In this document: in pieces, positions 11,684-22,598 of the stretch | How the letters are laid out: every line of letters starts with the position of its first letter | How positions within the stretch are numbered: the stretch's first letter is position 1 | Assembly (NCBI GenBank): GCA_038501785.1 | Contig: JBAMJR010000189.1 | Span: forward strand, 2,317,501 to 2,381,500 | DNA from: Myoxocephalus aenaeus | Lineage: Eukaryota > Chordata > Actinopteri > Perciformes > Cottidae | Direction of reading: 5' to 3' | DNA length: 64,000 nucleotides | Translations under genes and position numbers: made by a program | Notes under the pieces: generated by a model | Told to the model about the DNA's origin: nothing | Seen by the model: only the letters and a program-made list of their open reading frames with translations | The model's database searches: none

Positions 11684-12030
11684 TATTACAGTGTTACAGT
11701 ATAACTGTATAACTGTATAACAGTATTACGGTATACTGGTATTACTGTATAACGTAATTATGCTATAGCACTATAACGGTATTAAGTTATAACAGTATTA
11801 GGGTAAAATGGTATTGCGGTACTATGGTATAACGCTATTACGATATAACGGAATTACGCTATTATGGTTTAACCCTCCCGTTGTCTTGGGGTCAAAATGA
11901 CTCATGTACGAGTGTATATGTGTTGTGTGTGTTGATGGGTCATTTTGACCCCAAGACAACGGGAGGGTTTTAACGTATTAGGGTATAATAGAATAACGGG
12001 AATACGGTATAAAGGTATTACAGCATACCA
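11684..12030. repeat. Minisatellite, ~16-bp unit (right part of split array)
   Basis: Degenerate units of the same type as at 8695-8850 (TATAACGGTATTACG variants), interrupted at 11873-11967 by a small TTAA-flanked palindrome. Confidence 0.8.
11873..11967. mobile_element. 95-bp palindromic MITE, piggyBac-like
   Basis: The inverted ends start CCCTCCCGTTGTCTTGGGGT and run about 30 bp (TCAAAATGAC included), separated by a GT-rich spacer. TTAA precedes the left end (11869-11872) and lies two bases after the right end (11970-11973). TTAA target and a CCC start suggest a piggyBac-type MITE. The two extra T bases are unexplained. Confidence 0.7.
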
Positions 12031-12757
12031 GGCTATTTACAAATCCTGACGGTATGATTTTCAAATACTATGAATACAGATGTTTGGTTTCTATGATGCT
12101 GTATGGATGTGATGTATTGAAGTGCGCGGCACGCCACCGGTGGTCAGTCTTGTGGTAAAAGATGACAACTAAGAAGCGGCGGGGAAAACGTACGCAAAAA
12201 CATGTTTGGGGTTGTTATAGGTTTGTCTTTTTCAAACAACAAGAGCAGTTTATAGCCACATGATTTACATTAAACAACAGGTCTTCCATGAGAATAGTAC
12301 AATGGAAACTATTGTCAGCGTTATGTTCATAAAATAACATGGAAAGAAAACGCGTGAATGTATCTTGCTAAACATTTGGCCTAAATCTTCGGAGTTTTCA
12401 CTCACGTATCGACGAAATTACTATCTCAGAGAATGTTCCTCATGAATTTGTAATATCTGGACCTACTACGGCCCTAACAGGCTGTCGTACCATTGTGATG
12501 ATTCAATGATGGCCCCTTGGACTCTCAGACCTTATAGCAGGCATTTGACACACTCCAACGTTTCACTGGCCAAATGATTGATCCGTGAACAAAGAAATCT
12601 AATAGAATGTTGAATGAGAATAATTGGATTTGCAGCCCTAAATGAAGCTGCTAATTAATGATCAAATACTCAAATACCAAATCTTCAATCAGCAGAGCGG
12701 CACAATCATTATATGAATCACATGATCATTTTCTACCCACCGAGGCATAGTAAAGCC
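12031..12757. other. Non-coding, nothing recognised
   Basis: Mixed DNA without recognisable coding or repeat boundaries. Confidence 0.4.
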
Positions 12758-12992
12758 TAATTCATGCTTCTCCGTCAGGTCGACGGCGTACCTACGCCGT
12801 AGCTTACGCGTCGACGCAGACCCCTACGCCGTAGCCTGACGCGCACCTCCAAAAAATCCTAACTACGCGTCGCGTTGACGCGGACCGCAACGCTGTGATT
12901 GGTCCGCTCAGAACGTAATTTCCGGCGGTTGCTCTTTCCGGTTTGTCTTCCTACACCGCTATTTTTAAAGTTCTTGTAGACCGGTAGTAACA

Positions 12993-13124
12993 ATGGACCA
13001 AACAGAAGAACGAATCATCGAGGAGGTCAGGAAATACGACCACCTTTATAACTTTTCTTCGAGGGACTACAAAGACTGCAAAATGACATTAAACTCATGG
13101 CGAGAAATCAAAAAAACAAATTGA
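12993..13124 (+). pseudogene. MADF/Myb-SANT-like domain ORF, truncated (Harbinger accessory protein)
   Basis: A 43-codon frame starts MDQTEERIIEEVRKYDHL and includes LYNFSSRDYKD and SWREIKKTN before TGA. The order, acidic start, V-x-KYxxLY, then a DYKD block and a W-REI segment, matches the first two helices of a MADF domain. PIF/Harbinger elements commonly encode such a DNA-binding partner next to their nuclease. Full MADF domains run to about 85-90 residues and the third helix is absent, so this is the N-terminal part of a truncated gene. The ATG is preceded by AACA, an acceptable context. No downstream exon was found. Confidence 0.65.
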
Positions 13125-14078
13125 CTTGGTGGACACCAGAATAAGCATGTTATTAACTACCCGCATTTTTATAAAAATCTGATTTTTTTCCCTTTTAAAA
13201 TATTTAAACAAATATCATTGTGATGTTTTCTATCATATTCATTCACTTTGATGACTAGGCCCATGTAGGCTTTTACAGACTGTTGGACGTGAGCAACATA
13301 TCACTCCCTCCAGGAAATACACGACACCTTGGTTCTTCTGTTACTGATGGATTTATTCTTCAACGTGTGCCTCAGTCAACACCACCGTCATCAATCCACC
13401 GTCCAACTGTTTAATTACATTTCAACAGGCAAAACAAGTTGGCGTTCACGTTACACAGTCAACTGTTTGCACGTAAATATGCGCGACGAATCATTAACAT
13501 AGAACATACCTCGCTGCTGCACACAACTGAGAGGGAGATGGTCCACTTGGATAACAATATACGCCGACAAAGCAACACTTTGTTGTCACTTTAACTTATA
13601 TCTTTTAAACTAGCTTTTAGCGGAGTAAAAACTTCTACCGCGGCACAAGTGTCCCAACACAAACATAGGACGTAAAGATGGTTCCTATCACATGTAAATA
13701 CGAGACGTTAGCTTGCTTATTGTGTGTTTATTCGCTAACAACAGAACAGGCTACTGTGGGCCGTAGCCTAGCCCAGAACAACAGTCAAAACTTCGTAAAA
13801 TGAGTCACTCTGCTCCCGGTCATAGCCTCCTCTCCACAGGCTCCACAACAACAACAACAACAACCCACCTCACTCGCTCTGCCGATCACAGGTAGCTCAT
13901 AGGTAGACAAGCTACAAGCTACACAGCTCATGAGACATTCACTGACCTCCTGAACCCAGTAATTACAATAAACAGTAATCTTATCTAGAACAACTTCTTC
14001 CTGTAAACACAATAACACTTTAAACATAACAGGTTAACATGACATGTCACTCAGTCCGTTACAGTATAGTTATTTACC
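13125..14078. other. Interior of Harbinger-like region, no clear gene
   Basis: A minus-strand open frame at 13785-14027 contains a Cys run from a CAA/TTG repeat and is not convincing. No domain recognised. Confidence 0.35.
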
Positions 14079-14203
14079 TGCTTTTTTGAATGCTGTCTGT
14101 GAACCTCTGGACACGTCATTTAATGAAGCAGGGTCGATGTTCCTCTTCTGCAGCTGGTTGAATAGCATGTCCACATTTGGGATGATGTTGTTCCGTCTGT
14201 AAC
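14079..14203 (-). other. Exon-like open segment, protein family unknown
   Basis: On the minus strand this segment reads NNIIPNVDMLFNQLQK, then NIDPASLNDVSRG and AFKKAG. It ends at a good splice donor (CAG|GTAAAT) and is preceded on the same strand by a pyrimidine-poor but AG-ending stretch. The residue mix looks like real protein. It may be an exon of the surrounding Harbinger or of another element. I do not recognise the family. Confidence 0.35.
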
Positions 14204-14560
14204 TAAACAACCGTTTTCTCTTTGTGTAGCAGTGCTAGCGGGCTAACGTTAGTCCGCTAGCTAACGGTAGCACGTTAGCCCTGGCCTCTCCCTCCCCGTC
14301 GCCGCTGCTTAGTTCCGGAGGGCAATGTCAGGAATAAAGCTGCACTGTGGCTCCCCTCATTACAGCAGCCCGTCATAAGCGCTGGAGCTATGGTGTCCGC
14401 GGCGTTCTGGATAGTGATGTACCGTTAGCGCCGATGTAGCTTAGCATGAGCATCAGCTGGAAATATCAGTTGACTCTTCTCGTCCACTTGGCGATACAAA
14501 TCAGCGTTCTTTACTTCCTCCAGAATGTAATGAAGAAATAGAACGTGCATTCGGGAGTAC

Positions 14561-15842
14561 CGCAAATTAACATTGTTCATGGTTTGTAGATCATGTAATA
14601 TATATTTGTGAAAATTAAAATGTGTGTGTGTTTCTACCTACTGCTGTCGTGTGAATACTAGTCGTGGTGAGGAAGGTGCTAATTCCCCCGTCTGGTGCCA
14701 CGAAAGCGTTTCAGAAGAAGTCACGCAGCAAGATGATATATCAAAAGAGCTCCACTTGAAGCTGAAATTATGAGAAAAACGTGGAAAAATGACATTGCTG
14801 TTTGTTATGTACCTCAATTATTTAATCAGCACAACATCAGACATATTAGATATCCCAAGAAACATGAGGACATCAATAAACAGTACACAACAACACACTT
14901 GTCAAATGTCATCACATGCTCATTAGTGAGGCTGGGCCGGCTGTTTAAAGGGGGCAACTGCTCCCGGGGACCGCGACCCTGGGGGCTCCGACAGGATCAG
15001 GATCCACCAACGTTTCGGTTGGTTTGTGGCAATTTGATTGAATTCAAATGTGTTTGTTAAGATTCACCAGCGAAGAATTCAGTGATGAATGCTAAAATAA
15101 TGAGTAACACTAGTTTGATGAAGTGCACCTCGTCAAAACAAATTGTGCGTATAATGGATTATTATATCAGACAGCTGTATTATTTGATTTCTGAGGAAAA
15201 TATAAAGAAGCGTGTAGTCTGCTGTGTGCGCTCTGCTCGATGGACACGTCAAGAGAATTATGTTTGGTGTATTTTCACCCTGCACCCTTTCACCCTGCAG
15301 CACTAACCTACTTCTCATCCATATTTTTCTCTTTCTGGGAAATAGTTATAAGGAAAAACTATACAAATACAGTTAAGTCAGGTTCACTGAGGGCCGATGG
15401 ATATTGGAATAAAATGAACATTTATCGCCCCACATCAGCGGTGTTGAGGAGAGGGGATGTACGAAAGTTCATCTGTGACAATCTACTGAGAAAGCAAAAC
15501 AAATTTTAAATTTACACGGGTATAGGAAGAGGGGCTTACCTCCATGTAGTCCTGTTGCTTCACTCACTTTTCTCCAAAGCCCTCTCAACATCTGTACTGA
15601 TGTTGAATCGGAGAGCTTGGGGTGCCTACAGATGGCGACAATTAATGTGTCATTTCTAATTCTCAGGGACGTCAATAGAATCTCAACACCGATCGGCTTT
15701 CCTGACACAGCGTCATGTAGATTTTCGTTCAAATTGAAACATTTCAACACTTGCGGATGCGTACTTGCGTCTGTACTTGGGTATTTTTTAGGGCTGGGTA
15801 CCAATACCAGAACACTTTTAAGTCACACCAACCCTGCACTAA
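14561..15842. other. Non-coding or degraded repeat DNA
   Basis: Longer open frames exist on both strands (for example minus 15469-15804), but none has a motif. AGGGCTGGGTACCAAT at 15789 resembles the start of fish DNA-transposon ends; no partner end was found. Confidence 0.35.
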
Positions 15843-16495
15843 TGCTGTGTTCACACCAAACGCGGCGCGAATTTGACGAGCGACCAGATTACAAGTCAAT
15901 GCACAGACGCGATAGGTTGCGAAAAAGCGTTTTTTCTGCCGGGCGGCGCAAATAGCTCGTTTGACGCGGGGCGAACAGAGCGTTTGACACGGCGCGAATC
16001 CGTGCGAGTTTAAATATTTAAACTCCGGCGAAAAAAATTGCGTGACGCGAAGTTGCGTCAGCCAATCAGCACATTATAGCGCTGGTAGCGGCCGTCATTC
16101 AGACGCTGTTTTGGGACTACGGATAATATTATGAACCCAGACACGATGCAGTTTGATGTTCCGACGTATGTGGAGTTTACACAACAAGTATAAAGCAGAA
16201 CTAGTGGTTATTTCCATGGTGGATGCCGGTAACGGTATCTGTTTTACGGAGATAAGCCAGACGCAGTTCCTGGAGGAGTCGGTGAAATTCACCGAGCTGT
16301 GTGCGGCTACGGATGATGTTATGAACCCAAACACAAAGGCGTTTGATGTTCCGACATTTTTCAGACTTCCACAACAAGTATAAAGCAGAACTAGTGGTTA
16401 TTTATTCCATGGTCGATAGCGGAAATGACAGGTATTTTCACGGAGAGAAGCAACAGAGATAAGCCACGGCCCCTTTGGCGAGGCGCGAATATAGA
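15843..16495 (+). mobile_element. PIF/Harbinger-type MITE, 3'-truncated copy
   Basis: After TAA it starts TGCTGTGTTCACACCAAACG and continues with GCGGCGCGAATTTGACG. Its interior then matches, inverted, the interior of the copy at 16874-17722, including two units of the 'ATATTATGAACCC...GTATAAAGC' module (about 16117-16200 and 16310-16385). The right terminal repeat is missing. Confidence 0.8.
16117..16440 (+). repeat. Module M, copy 1 (two internal units)
   Basis: Each unit runs from CTACGGATAATATTATGAAC through GATGTTCCGAC, ACAACAAGTATAAAGC and GTGGTTATTTCCATGG; the two starts are about 190 bp apart. Related units occur at 17040-17360, 29500-29590, 50780-51110, 51330-51470 and 59740-59830. 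A 76-codon frame (16153-16383) begins MFRRMWSLHNKYKAELVV after an alternative start and ends LPQQV. Confidence 0.8.
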
Positions 16496-16664
16496 ATCGG
16501 ATGTTTATTCACAATCTTCCACGGGCATATTTAGCTTTTTCTCTGTGTTTACTAGACTGCTCTCAAATCTGGGATTGCAGCTTGATTATTTACCTTGAGC
16601 TCACACTGTAGTTTTGTCATCAATCAAACTCTACTGCCGTGTGCCTCCTTCTGGCTTCACACTC
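16496..16664. other. Short non-coding spacer
   Basis: Sequence between a truncated MITE and a hAT. Nothing recognised. Confidence 0.4.
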
Positions 16665-17803
16665 CAGTGGCGGGCCGTCAGGACCTGCTAAGCCAACTCT
16701 GCTGGCCTAAACAGAATCACAAAGTTTAAATGTAAATTTAAATGTTTTATTATTTTTTTATAATTAAAAGTTATAGCTATTTTATAATTGAATTGTTTTT
16801 CACAAATACACTACATGTATTATAATTATTTTTCCCTATTAGCTTATTTTCTCATTGACCAGCTCCTGTGTTATGCCGTGTTCACACCGGACGCGGCGCG
16901 AATTATCGCGCCGCGTTCACCGCGGAAGTTTAGTCGCGCGAGTGAAACGAGGGTGTTCACACCAAACTCGAAACATCGCGCCGCGAAAGGGGCGTGGCTT
17001 ATCTCAGTCACTTGTCTCTGTGAAAGGAGCTTTCATTTCCGCTATCGACCATGGAATAAATAACCACTAGTTTTGCTTTATACTTGTTGTGGAAGTCCCA
17101 AACATGTCGGAACATGAAACGCCCTCGTGTTTGGGTTCATAACACCATCCGTAGCCGCACACAGCTCGGTGAATTTCTCCGACTCCTCCAGGAACTGTGT
17201 CTGGCTTCTCCGTAAAACGGATACCGATTCTGTCACCCACCATGGAATTAACCACTAGTTCTGCTTTATACTTGTTGTGTAAACTCCACATGTGTCGGAA
17301 CATCAAACTCCATGGTGTCTGGGTTCATAATATTATCCGTAGTCCCACAACAGTGTCTGAATGACGGCCGCTGCCAGCGCTGGTTCAGGCGAAGCAGCAG
17401 CAGTTTCATTCGGGACCGGCAAGACGGCGGTGATGACGGGCGGAGCTTCTCAACGCTGATTCTCAACGCTGATTGGCTGCCGCAACTTTGCGTCACGCGA
17501 ATTCTCCGCTGGAGTTGGGAGAATTGAACTCACGCGAATTCGCGCCGCGTCCTTCGCTCTGTTCGCCCCTCGTCAAACGCTCTGTTCGCGCCGCCTCAAA
17601 CGCGTCTATCGCGCCGCCCCGCGAAAAAATCGCCGATTCGCGGGGCGGCGCGTCTGTGGATTGACTTTGCATGTAATCTGGTCGCGCCGCAAATTCGCGC
17701 CGCGTCCGGTGTGAACACGGCATTAGGCTGAAGGCAGCGCAACAGAGCACATGCGCGACTACTTATCGCCACGATCAGGTACACAATCCACGGCCCGCCA
17801 CTG
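16665..17803. mobile_element. hAT-A element copy 2 (8-bp TSD TCACACTC) with nested MITE
   Basis: Ends CAGTGGCGGGCCGT and ACGGCCCGCCACTG are flanked by perfect TCACACTC duplications (16657-16664, 17804-17811). In this orientation the block GCTGGCCTAAACAGAATCAC lies near the left end. A complete Harbinger-type MITE sits inside, so the hAT is older than that insertion. Confidence 0.95.
16874..17722 (-). mobile_element. PIF/Harbinger-type MITE, complete (TSD TTA)
   Basis: Inverted ends TGCCGTGTTCACACCGGACG and its complement are flanked by TTA (16871-16873, 17723-17725). The GC-rich terminal parts (CGCGCCGCG) surround module M in reverse orientation. It is about 850 bp and has no transposase. 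This is the best reference for the fragments at 10.5, 15.8 and 59.2 kb. Confidence 0.9.
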
Positions 17804-17811
17804 TCACACTC

Positions 17812-18582
17812 ACATTTACGATGCAGACATTTGGAACGAAATTTGCGCCACACGGCCGATTCTCTCATTTCTTTTTTTTGTTGTGTGATTGTTTTTCAAT
17901 GGGCTTCCATCCACCAACGACAGCTTGAAAACTGGTTGTTTTTCCGGAAATAGGTCGAGCAGGGGAGGAGAAACATGTTTGGTGAAGAGTGGTGTTGACT
18001 GATGGGCTGAATGGTACCTGTCTATGACAGCTTTGACAACCAAGGAAAAGTTTAAGATGGGCTTGAGGGTATAACAGTGCTAAGTTAGTCTCCCCCTCCC
18101 AGACCAATTCTAAAGGAGCTGTATGTGAAGTGACTTGGAGGCCTTTTGAGCCCAGACATGTGTTTTGACTTGAGGTAATAACGGAGCGCACTGATATATT
18201 TCTCCCTCTCAAATGGATTCAGGGGACTTTGGCAAGGGCTCGGCCTTTTGCAATATTTAATTCATTCCACTGCGGCCATGGCGAGCTAATTAAATCAGCA
18301 CATTTAAGGGAGACCTCTTTCTTGATTCTTTCATTTGGAAAAATCCATTCTGAAGGCACTTCTGTGCATGTCGAGCACCTCACATGTTTGAACTGGTCGA
18401 CATGATGCAACACATTTTCTAAATAATGGAAAGTATAAACATTAAGTCCTTATTTGAATGCATAGCCATTACTTCCAACTGCATGTGTTGTTCTTACTAG
18501 AAATTGCATCACTGAATCTAATTAATACTAAACAGCTTTAAATATGTTATATACTATTTGAAGTCATACATGCAGACTGATG
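17812..18582. other. Non-coding, nothing recognised
   Basis: Mixed DNA with short ORFs lacking any motif. Confidence 0.4.
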
Positions 18583-18975
18583 GGGTTCCTTTAAGGCTCC
18601 TCTGTGTAGTTCGTGTTGGGTCACCAGTGTAGCAGCTCTGTCGTTATCACAGCGACCTACCCAGATAGGTTGGCGATGTCTGGGCACACAAATCGGATCT
18701 GGTTGCTTGTGTGGTGGGGACTGCTCCCCAAGTATAACAGCATAGGGTGGAGTGTTTGTTAACCTCAGGCTGGCTCCTCCCCCAACCAATCCCCTAATCA
18801 AGGCCAGCGTATAAAAAGGTAACTGTTGGCATAGCCTCGTATTTTTTTTCCTCAGCCCCTGTCTTGGTGGTTTTGTGGTGGTTGGTAGTGTTGGTGTTAC
18901 AGAGCTCCACTGTTGTCCTGTACAATTACTGTACCTTTCGCACCCCAAGCCCCGTGGCGCCCATTATCGGACAAG
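18583..18975 (+). mobile_element. Possible LTR with primer-binding site
   Basis: The stretch has a TATA-like TATAAAAAGG near 18811 followed by a pyrimidine-rich leader. It reaches TGGCGCCCATTATCGG at about 18956, which looks like a retrotransposon primer-binding site of the TGGCGCC type used by fish Gypsy elements. No second LTR, no TSD and no gag/pol are seen, so the call is weak. Confidence 0.3.
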
Positions 18976-19945
18976 AAAAGAAAAATTATATAATTATAAT
19001 AATTACATAAACCCCGTAGCCTCGACGTCACTTCCAGGCGGCGGCCGTAACGTTTCACTAGATCGTTAATAAGTATAAACTTTACAAAGTCGGATTTCAA
19101 TAAAAGACACCTCTTTGTAACCCTACGAGCTTGTAGGAGTCTAATAAAGCATAACAAATCCTCTCCACCAGTGGCATCAACTTGAATCCCACAGTTTTGC
19201 TTAGTTTGTCGGACAGGACATTTTGGAATATTATTATATAAAAGGAAGTGAAAGCATCTAAACTGAATGATTGGAGAGATGGAGATGTTTTGACTTAAAA
19301 AATAATGGCTATTACCATTTTCGCCATAATCATGCAGCCCTAGCTAAAACTTTAAATAAATGAAAAGAGTAGAGTATTTCTGTCTAAAACCCTCATGTAA
19401 ACCCAGCTTTCAGTTATCCGATGCTCCTCCAACACCTCCAGTAGCTCAGAAGCTGGGAGGCTTTTCCATATTTAATCACAGGCTGCACTCCAGACTGTGA
19501 GCTGCAGATATGTCACATGAAATGAGATGAAAATAGGCCCCAGCATGTACACAGTAGCCAGTGTGCGGTGGGTGAATGGAATGCAAATGAAAGAAAGAGC
19601 TTTTCAAAGCACTCTCTCTCTCTCTCATAGTTCATCTTTTTCCTGCACTATGCCACCGGCGACACCATTATGAAAATAGGGCGAACATTTTCGAAGGGGG
19701 TCAATTTCATCTGTGCTCTAGGGGTCAATTTTGTGATTGAGTTTGACGAAATGCTCATTTAGCTTTGTCAGGCGACTATCGGGGCCGCTGGGCATCCTCC
19801 TGGGAGGAATCGATGGTTCGGAAAGAGAGAAGAAATCAAAGAACGTGTGAAGCTAATGGAACTAAGGTAAATGTGCCTTGTACTGGAAGAAAAGTTACGC
19901 TCCCTTTAGCCCTCTGCTCTTACGATACACTCCCCGTGATAGGGA
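18976..19945. other. Non-coding, nothing recognised
   Basis: A short CT run at 19611-19626; otherwise featureless. Confidence 0.4.
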
Positions 19946-19978
19946 ACTTTTGTTGCTACCCGTGGTAGCAACAAAAGT
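19946..19978. repeat. Perfect 15-bp inverted repeat (3-nt loop)
   Basis: ACTTTTGTTGCTACC (19946-19960) is exactly complementary to 19964-19978, with CGT as the loop. Function unknown. Confidence 0.8.
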
Positions 19979-20134
19979 ACACGTATAGTTTCAATATGCT
20001 GCTCACATTTTAAACTCGTAATAACAGATTTCTTTTGACAATATGTCCACTCCTTTTAATTTTGGTTTGGTCTCCACCAGCTCTACTCTAACTGTCTGCC
20101 TGTTGTTTGGTGCTTAGTTAATAAACCCATTCAC

Positions 20135-20390
20135 TGTGTAAATGCTTTAGAAACAGGAGGTCTTAAAAATCTTCCTTTTGAATATTTATTTTGCAGCCAA
20201 ATCAAATAGTTTACAGCATAGTCAACCTTTGTTTCTTTTCTAATGCTTTTAATAATACTTTACTTCTTTCTTTACGAGGCTTGTTTATAAAGGCAATAAA
20301 GTATTCCATGAAAATGAGATATGGGTTTACAGATAATTATAATCCCTCCTCTGTGTTGTGGAGGTTGGTTTATGGCGTTTTGACGGTTCC
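20135..20390. repeat. Diverged dispersed repeat, partner at 1720-1965
   Basis: Colinear with the left copy through TATTTATTTTGCAGCC, GGCAATAAAGTATTCC and a TTTACAGATAATTA block. Both copies are in the same orientation. Confidence 0.7.
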
Positions 20391-21159
20391 TTTGTCTTAT
20401 ATTCTTTTAACTGTTGAACCAATAACCATTAATCGGTCAAAATTCTTAATGTCGGTTAACGGTTAGATGGTTAATTTATAACATCCCTACTCACAAATAT
20501 GCAAAAACTATTTTTTGTAAAGTAACAAACTGGTCGGTTTTTGATAACCAATGACTGATCTGTGAAGTAGGATGCAAAATAACGCACATGAATTCCGACA
20601 TGACCATTCTCACAGCGGTCGCATGGCTAGTGATCGGATATGCATATGATGTGAAAGTGGCCGAGATCTGATTGGGAAAAAACTAATGGTGGGGTTTTAC
20701 TCTGCTGGAGAGGAAAGACGGCTAGATAAGTGTGGGATAACGCAGCATTCAGAACGTGAGCTCCTCGGTTAATTACCAGAAGCTCTGATTGAAGCGACGC
20801 AGTTATCTACAGCTTGCTGTTTCACCCCGATTTTCTATTGATTCTCAGGAAGTAACTGAAGACATGATAGTGCTTGATAAACAAAAAGAAACAAGCTGAC
20901 AATCAGTTTGTTAGTGCACGAGGGGAAGTAGGGTTGGAAAGCGGTTACGCTAATGGAAGATTAAGTCTACTCTAGTGTGGATCACAAAAAGCTTTTAACT
21001 TTGTTTAGCGTGTTGTAACATACAGCAATAGCGCCATTGACGATGTTTGTAATTGGCACATCAAGTCGGTAGTAGTGGAACGGGCAAGATGGAAATCACT
21101 TGCTGTCACGTTATAATGGATTCTAATAAACCCTTGTTCGCAGAAGCATCTGTTCACCT
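20391..21159. other. Non-coding, nothing recognised
   Basis: No gene or element boundary seen upstream of the BEL/Pao remnant. Confidence 0.4.
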
Positions 21160-22170
21160 TTGTGGATAGATGGGTAAAAGTCGTCGCAGACCCTTTTTTT
21201 GGAGACCTACAAGGCCCAAATTAAGGAAAGGAAAGCATATCTGACAAGCTGCCTCATCGGAGTGCTGACACAGTTTAGACAGGAGTGTGTTGCAATGATG
21301 GCGGATGTTGAAGCCAGGTACCAACAAGTGAGAGTTCCAGAAAAAGACACAGACCTCCTTTGCTTCTTGTGATGGCCAGAAGGTGAGTACAAAATGGTTG
21401 TCCATCTCTTTGGCGCCACCTCATCTGCTAGCTGCGCCAACTTTGCTTTCAGGATGACAGCATAAGGGAACAGAACTGCTGCGTCACCTGAAGCTGTAGA
21501 CACAGTTCTGAGGAACCTTTACGTTCATCACTGATTAAGGTCAGTCCTTAACGACTTTAATGCCATTTCCCCGAGTAGAGACCTCATGTCCTTGTGCGCC
21601 TCAGGAGGCTCTCATCTTATTAAGTGGACAAGCAATAGCCAGGCCTTCTTAAAGGCTATTCCAGAGAGCTAAGGGGGTTAAGGACCTAGATCTGGTCTGA
21701 TGCTCTTCCTGTTTAAAGAGCACTAGTTGTGCTCTGGTGCAGAGAGTCCGACTCAGAGTAAACATCAACAAGAAACTCCATATACGACACATTAGGATTT
21801 CTTGCTCCGGTTGTCTCCCATCAACAACTATGCAAAGAAATGGGATGAAGAAATTCCTGACTAGCTTGCACAACAACACTGCACAACTGTGATGAACCAA
21901 CTACCGCTGATTTCCAGCTTCCAAGTCAGGAGAAGTATTAACCTGTGGTTTTGGACCTATTGTGACTGCACAGCCACACCATTTCTCAGATGCCAGCAAG
22001 AGTGGGCATGAATCTGTGTCATTCTTGAAGGCCGTGTTCATTGTGCCTTCATGATGGGAAGGCCACGGGTGTTTCCACTGAAGCAGACCAACAAAAGTCG
22101 AGCAATGACAGTACACGACAGAAGACCCAGCCAACTGTGCCTCTCATGGGCTCACTGCAAAGCAGTTCAT
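21160..22170 (+). pseudogene. BEL/Pao LTR-retrotransposon pol remnant
   Basis: The protein traces sit on the + strand in broken frames. At 21238-21465 one frame reads LIGVLTQFRQ, MMADVEARYQQVRVP, DTDLLCFL, stop, WPEGEYKMVVHLFGATSS and CANFALRMTA. This is the BEL/Pao RT core, in which HLFGATSSPSCANFAL is a hallmark. Further pieces are DLMSLCASGG (about 21580), KWTSNSQAFLKAIPES (about 21620-21670), VNINKKLHIR and, near 22050-22090, GRPRVFPLKQT, the segment before the integrase-side domain. Many stops and frameshifts make it a fossil. No LTRs were recognised beside it. The minus-strand ORFs over this interval are shadows. Confidence 0.85.
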
Positions 22171-22515
22171 AGCCAAACAGACACAAATAATTGTGTTGTG
22201 AAAATCTGATAGGACAGCCTGATTATTTAAAATGTTCTTATTTTACCGGTTTAGTTTTAAAACAATGAATACAGATGGTCTCAAAGCTGACCCCACATGC
22301 ACCAGTTCAAAATATAAATATTACTTTGAAGCAACTCATGGAGAAAAGATCATGGAGATGAGAGTCTCAGACAGGGTAGGAAACTTAGACTATCTTTAAG
22401 CGTTTTCATTGGTGTCATTGACAATAAGGTCTTCGTAGTAATGTGTCGAACCATCTGCAGTCATGTTTACGTAGTGGTTTGCCTTTGATTGGATCACTGC
22501 AGATGGAAACAAACG
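22171..22515. other. Non-coding, nothing recognised
   Basis: Flank of the BEL/Pao fossil, possibly its degraded 3' part. Confidence 0.35.
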
Positions 22516-22522
22516 TATACGT

Positions 22523-22544
22523 TTATATATATATATATATTGTA

Positions 22545-22594
<50 letters not shown>
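22523..22594. repeat. (AT)n-(TG)n compound microsatellite
   Basis: About nine AT dinucleotides followed by an uninterrupted TG run. Apparent ORFs across it are artefacts. Confidence 0.97.

Positions 22595-22598
<4 letters not shown>

Larger units (their letters stand above)
12761..14560. mobile_element. PIF/Harbinger autonomous-type remnant
   Basis: It starts after TAA with TTCATGCTTCTCCGTC and a GC-rich, self-complementary stretch (GCGTACCTACGCC, TACGCCGTAGC). The MADF-like ORF at 12993 follows. Near 14400-14540 a block (GATAGTGATGTAC, GTTAGCGCCGATGTAGC, AAATCAGCGTTCTTTACTTC) recurs at 59360-59520. The right end is unclear and no intact transposase is visible. The assignment rests on the TAA flank, the MADF ORF and the shared blocks. 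Confidence 0.5.

Noticed and set aside
18547..18948. 133-codon minus-strand ORF
   Set aside because: No domain; lies over a possible LTR leader and repeats.
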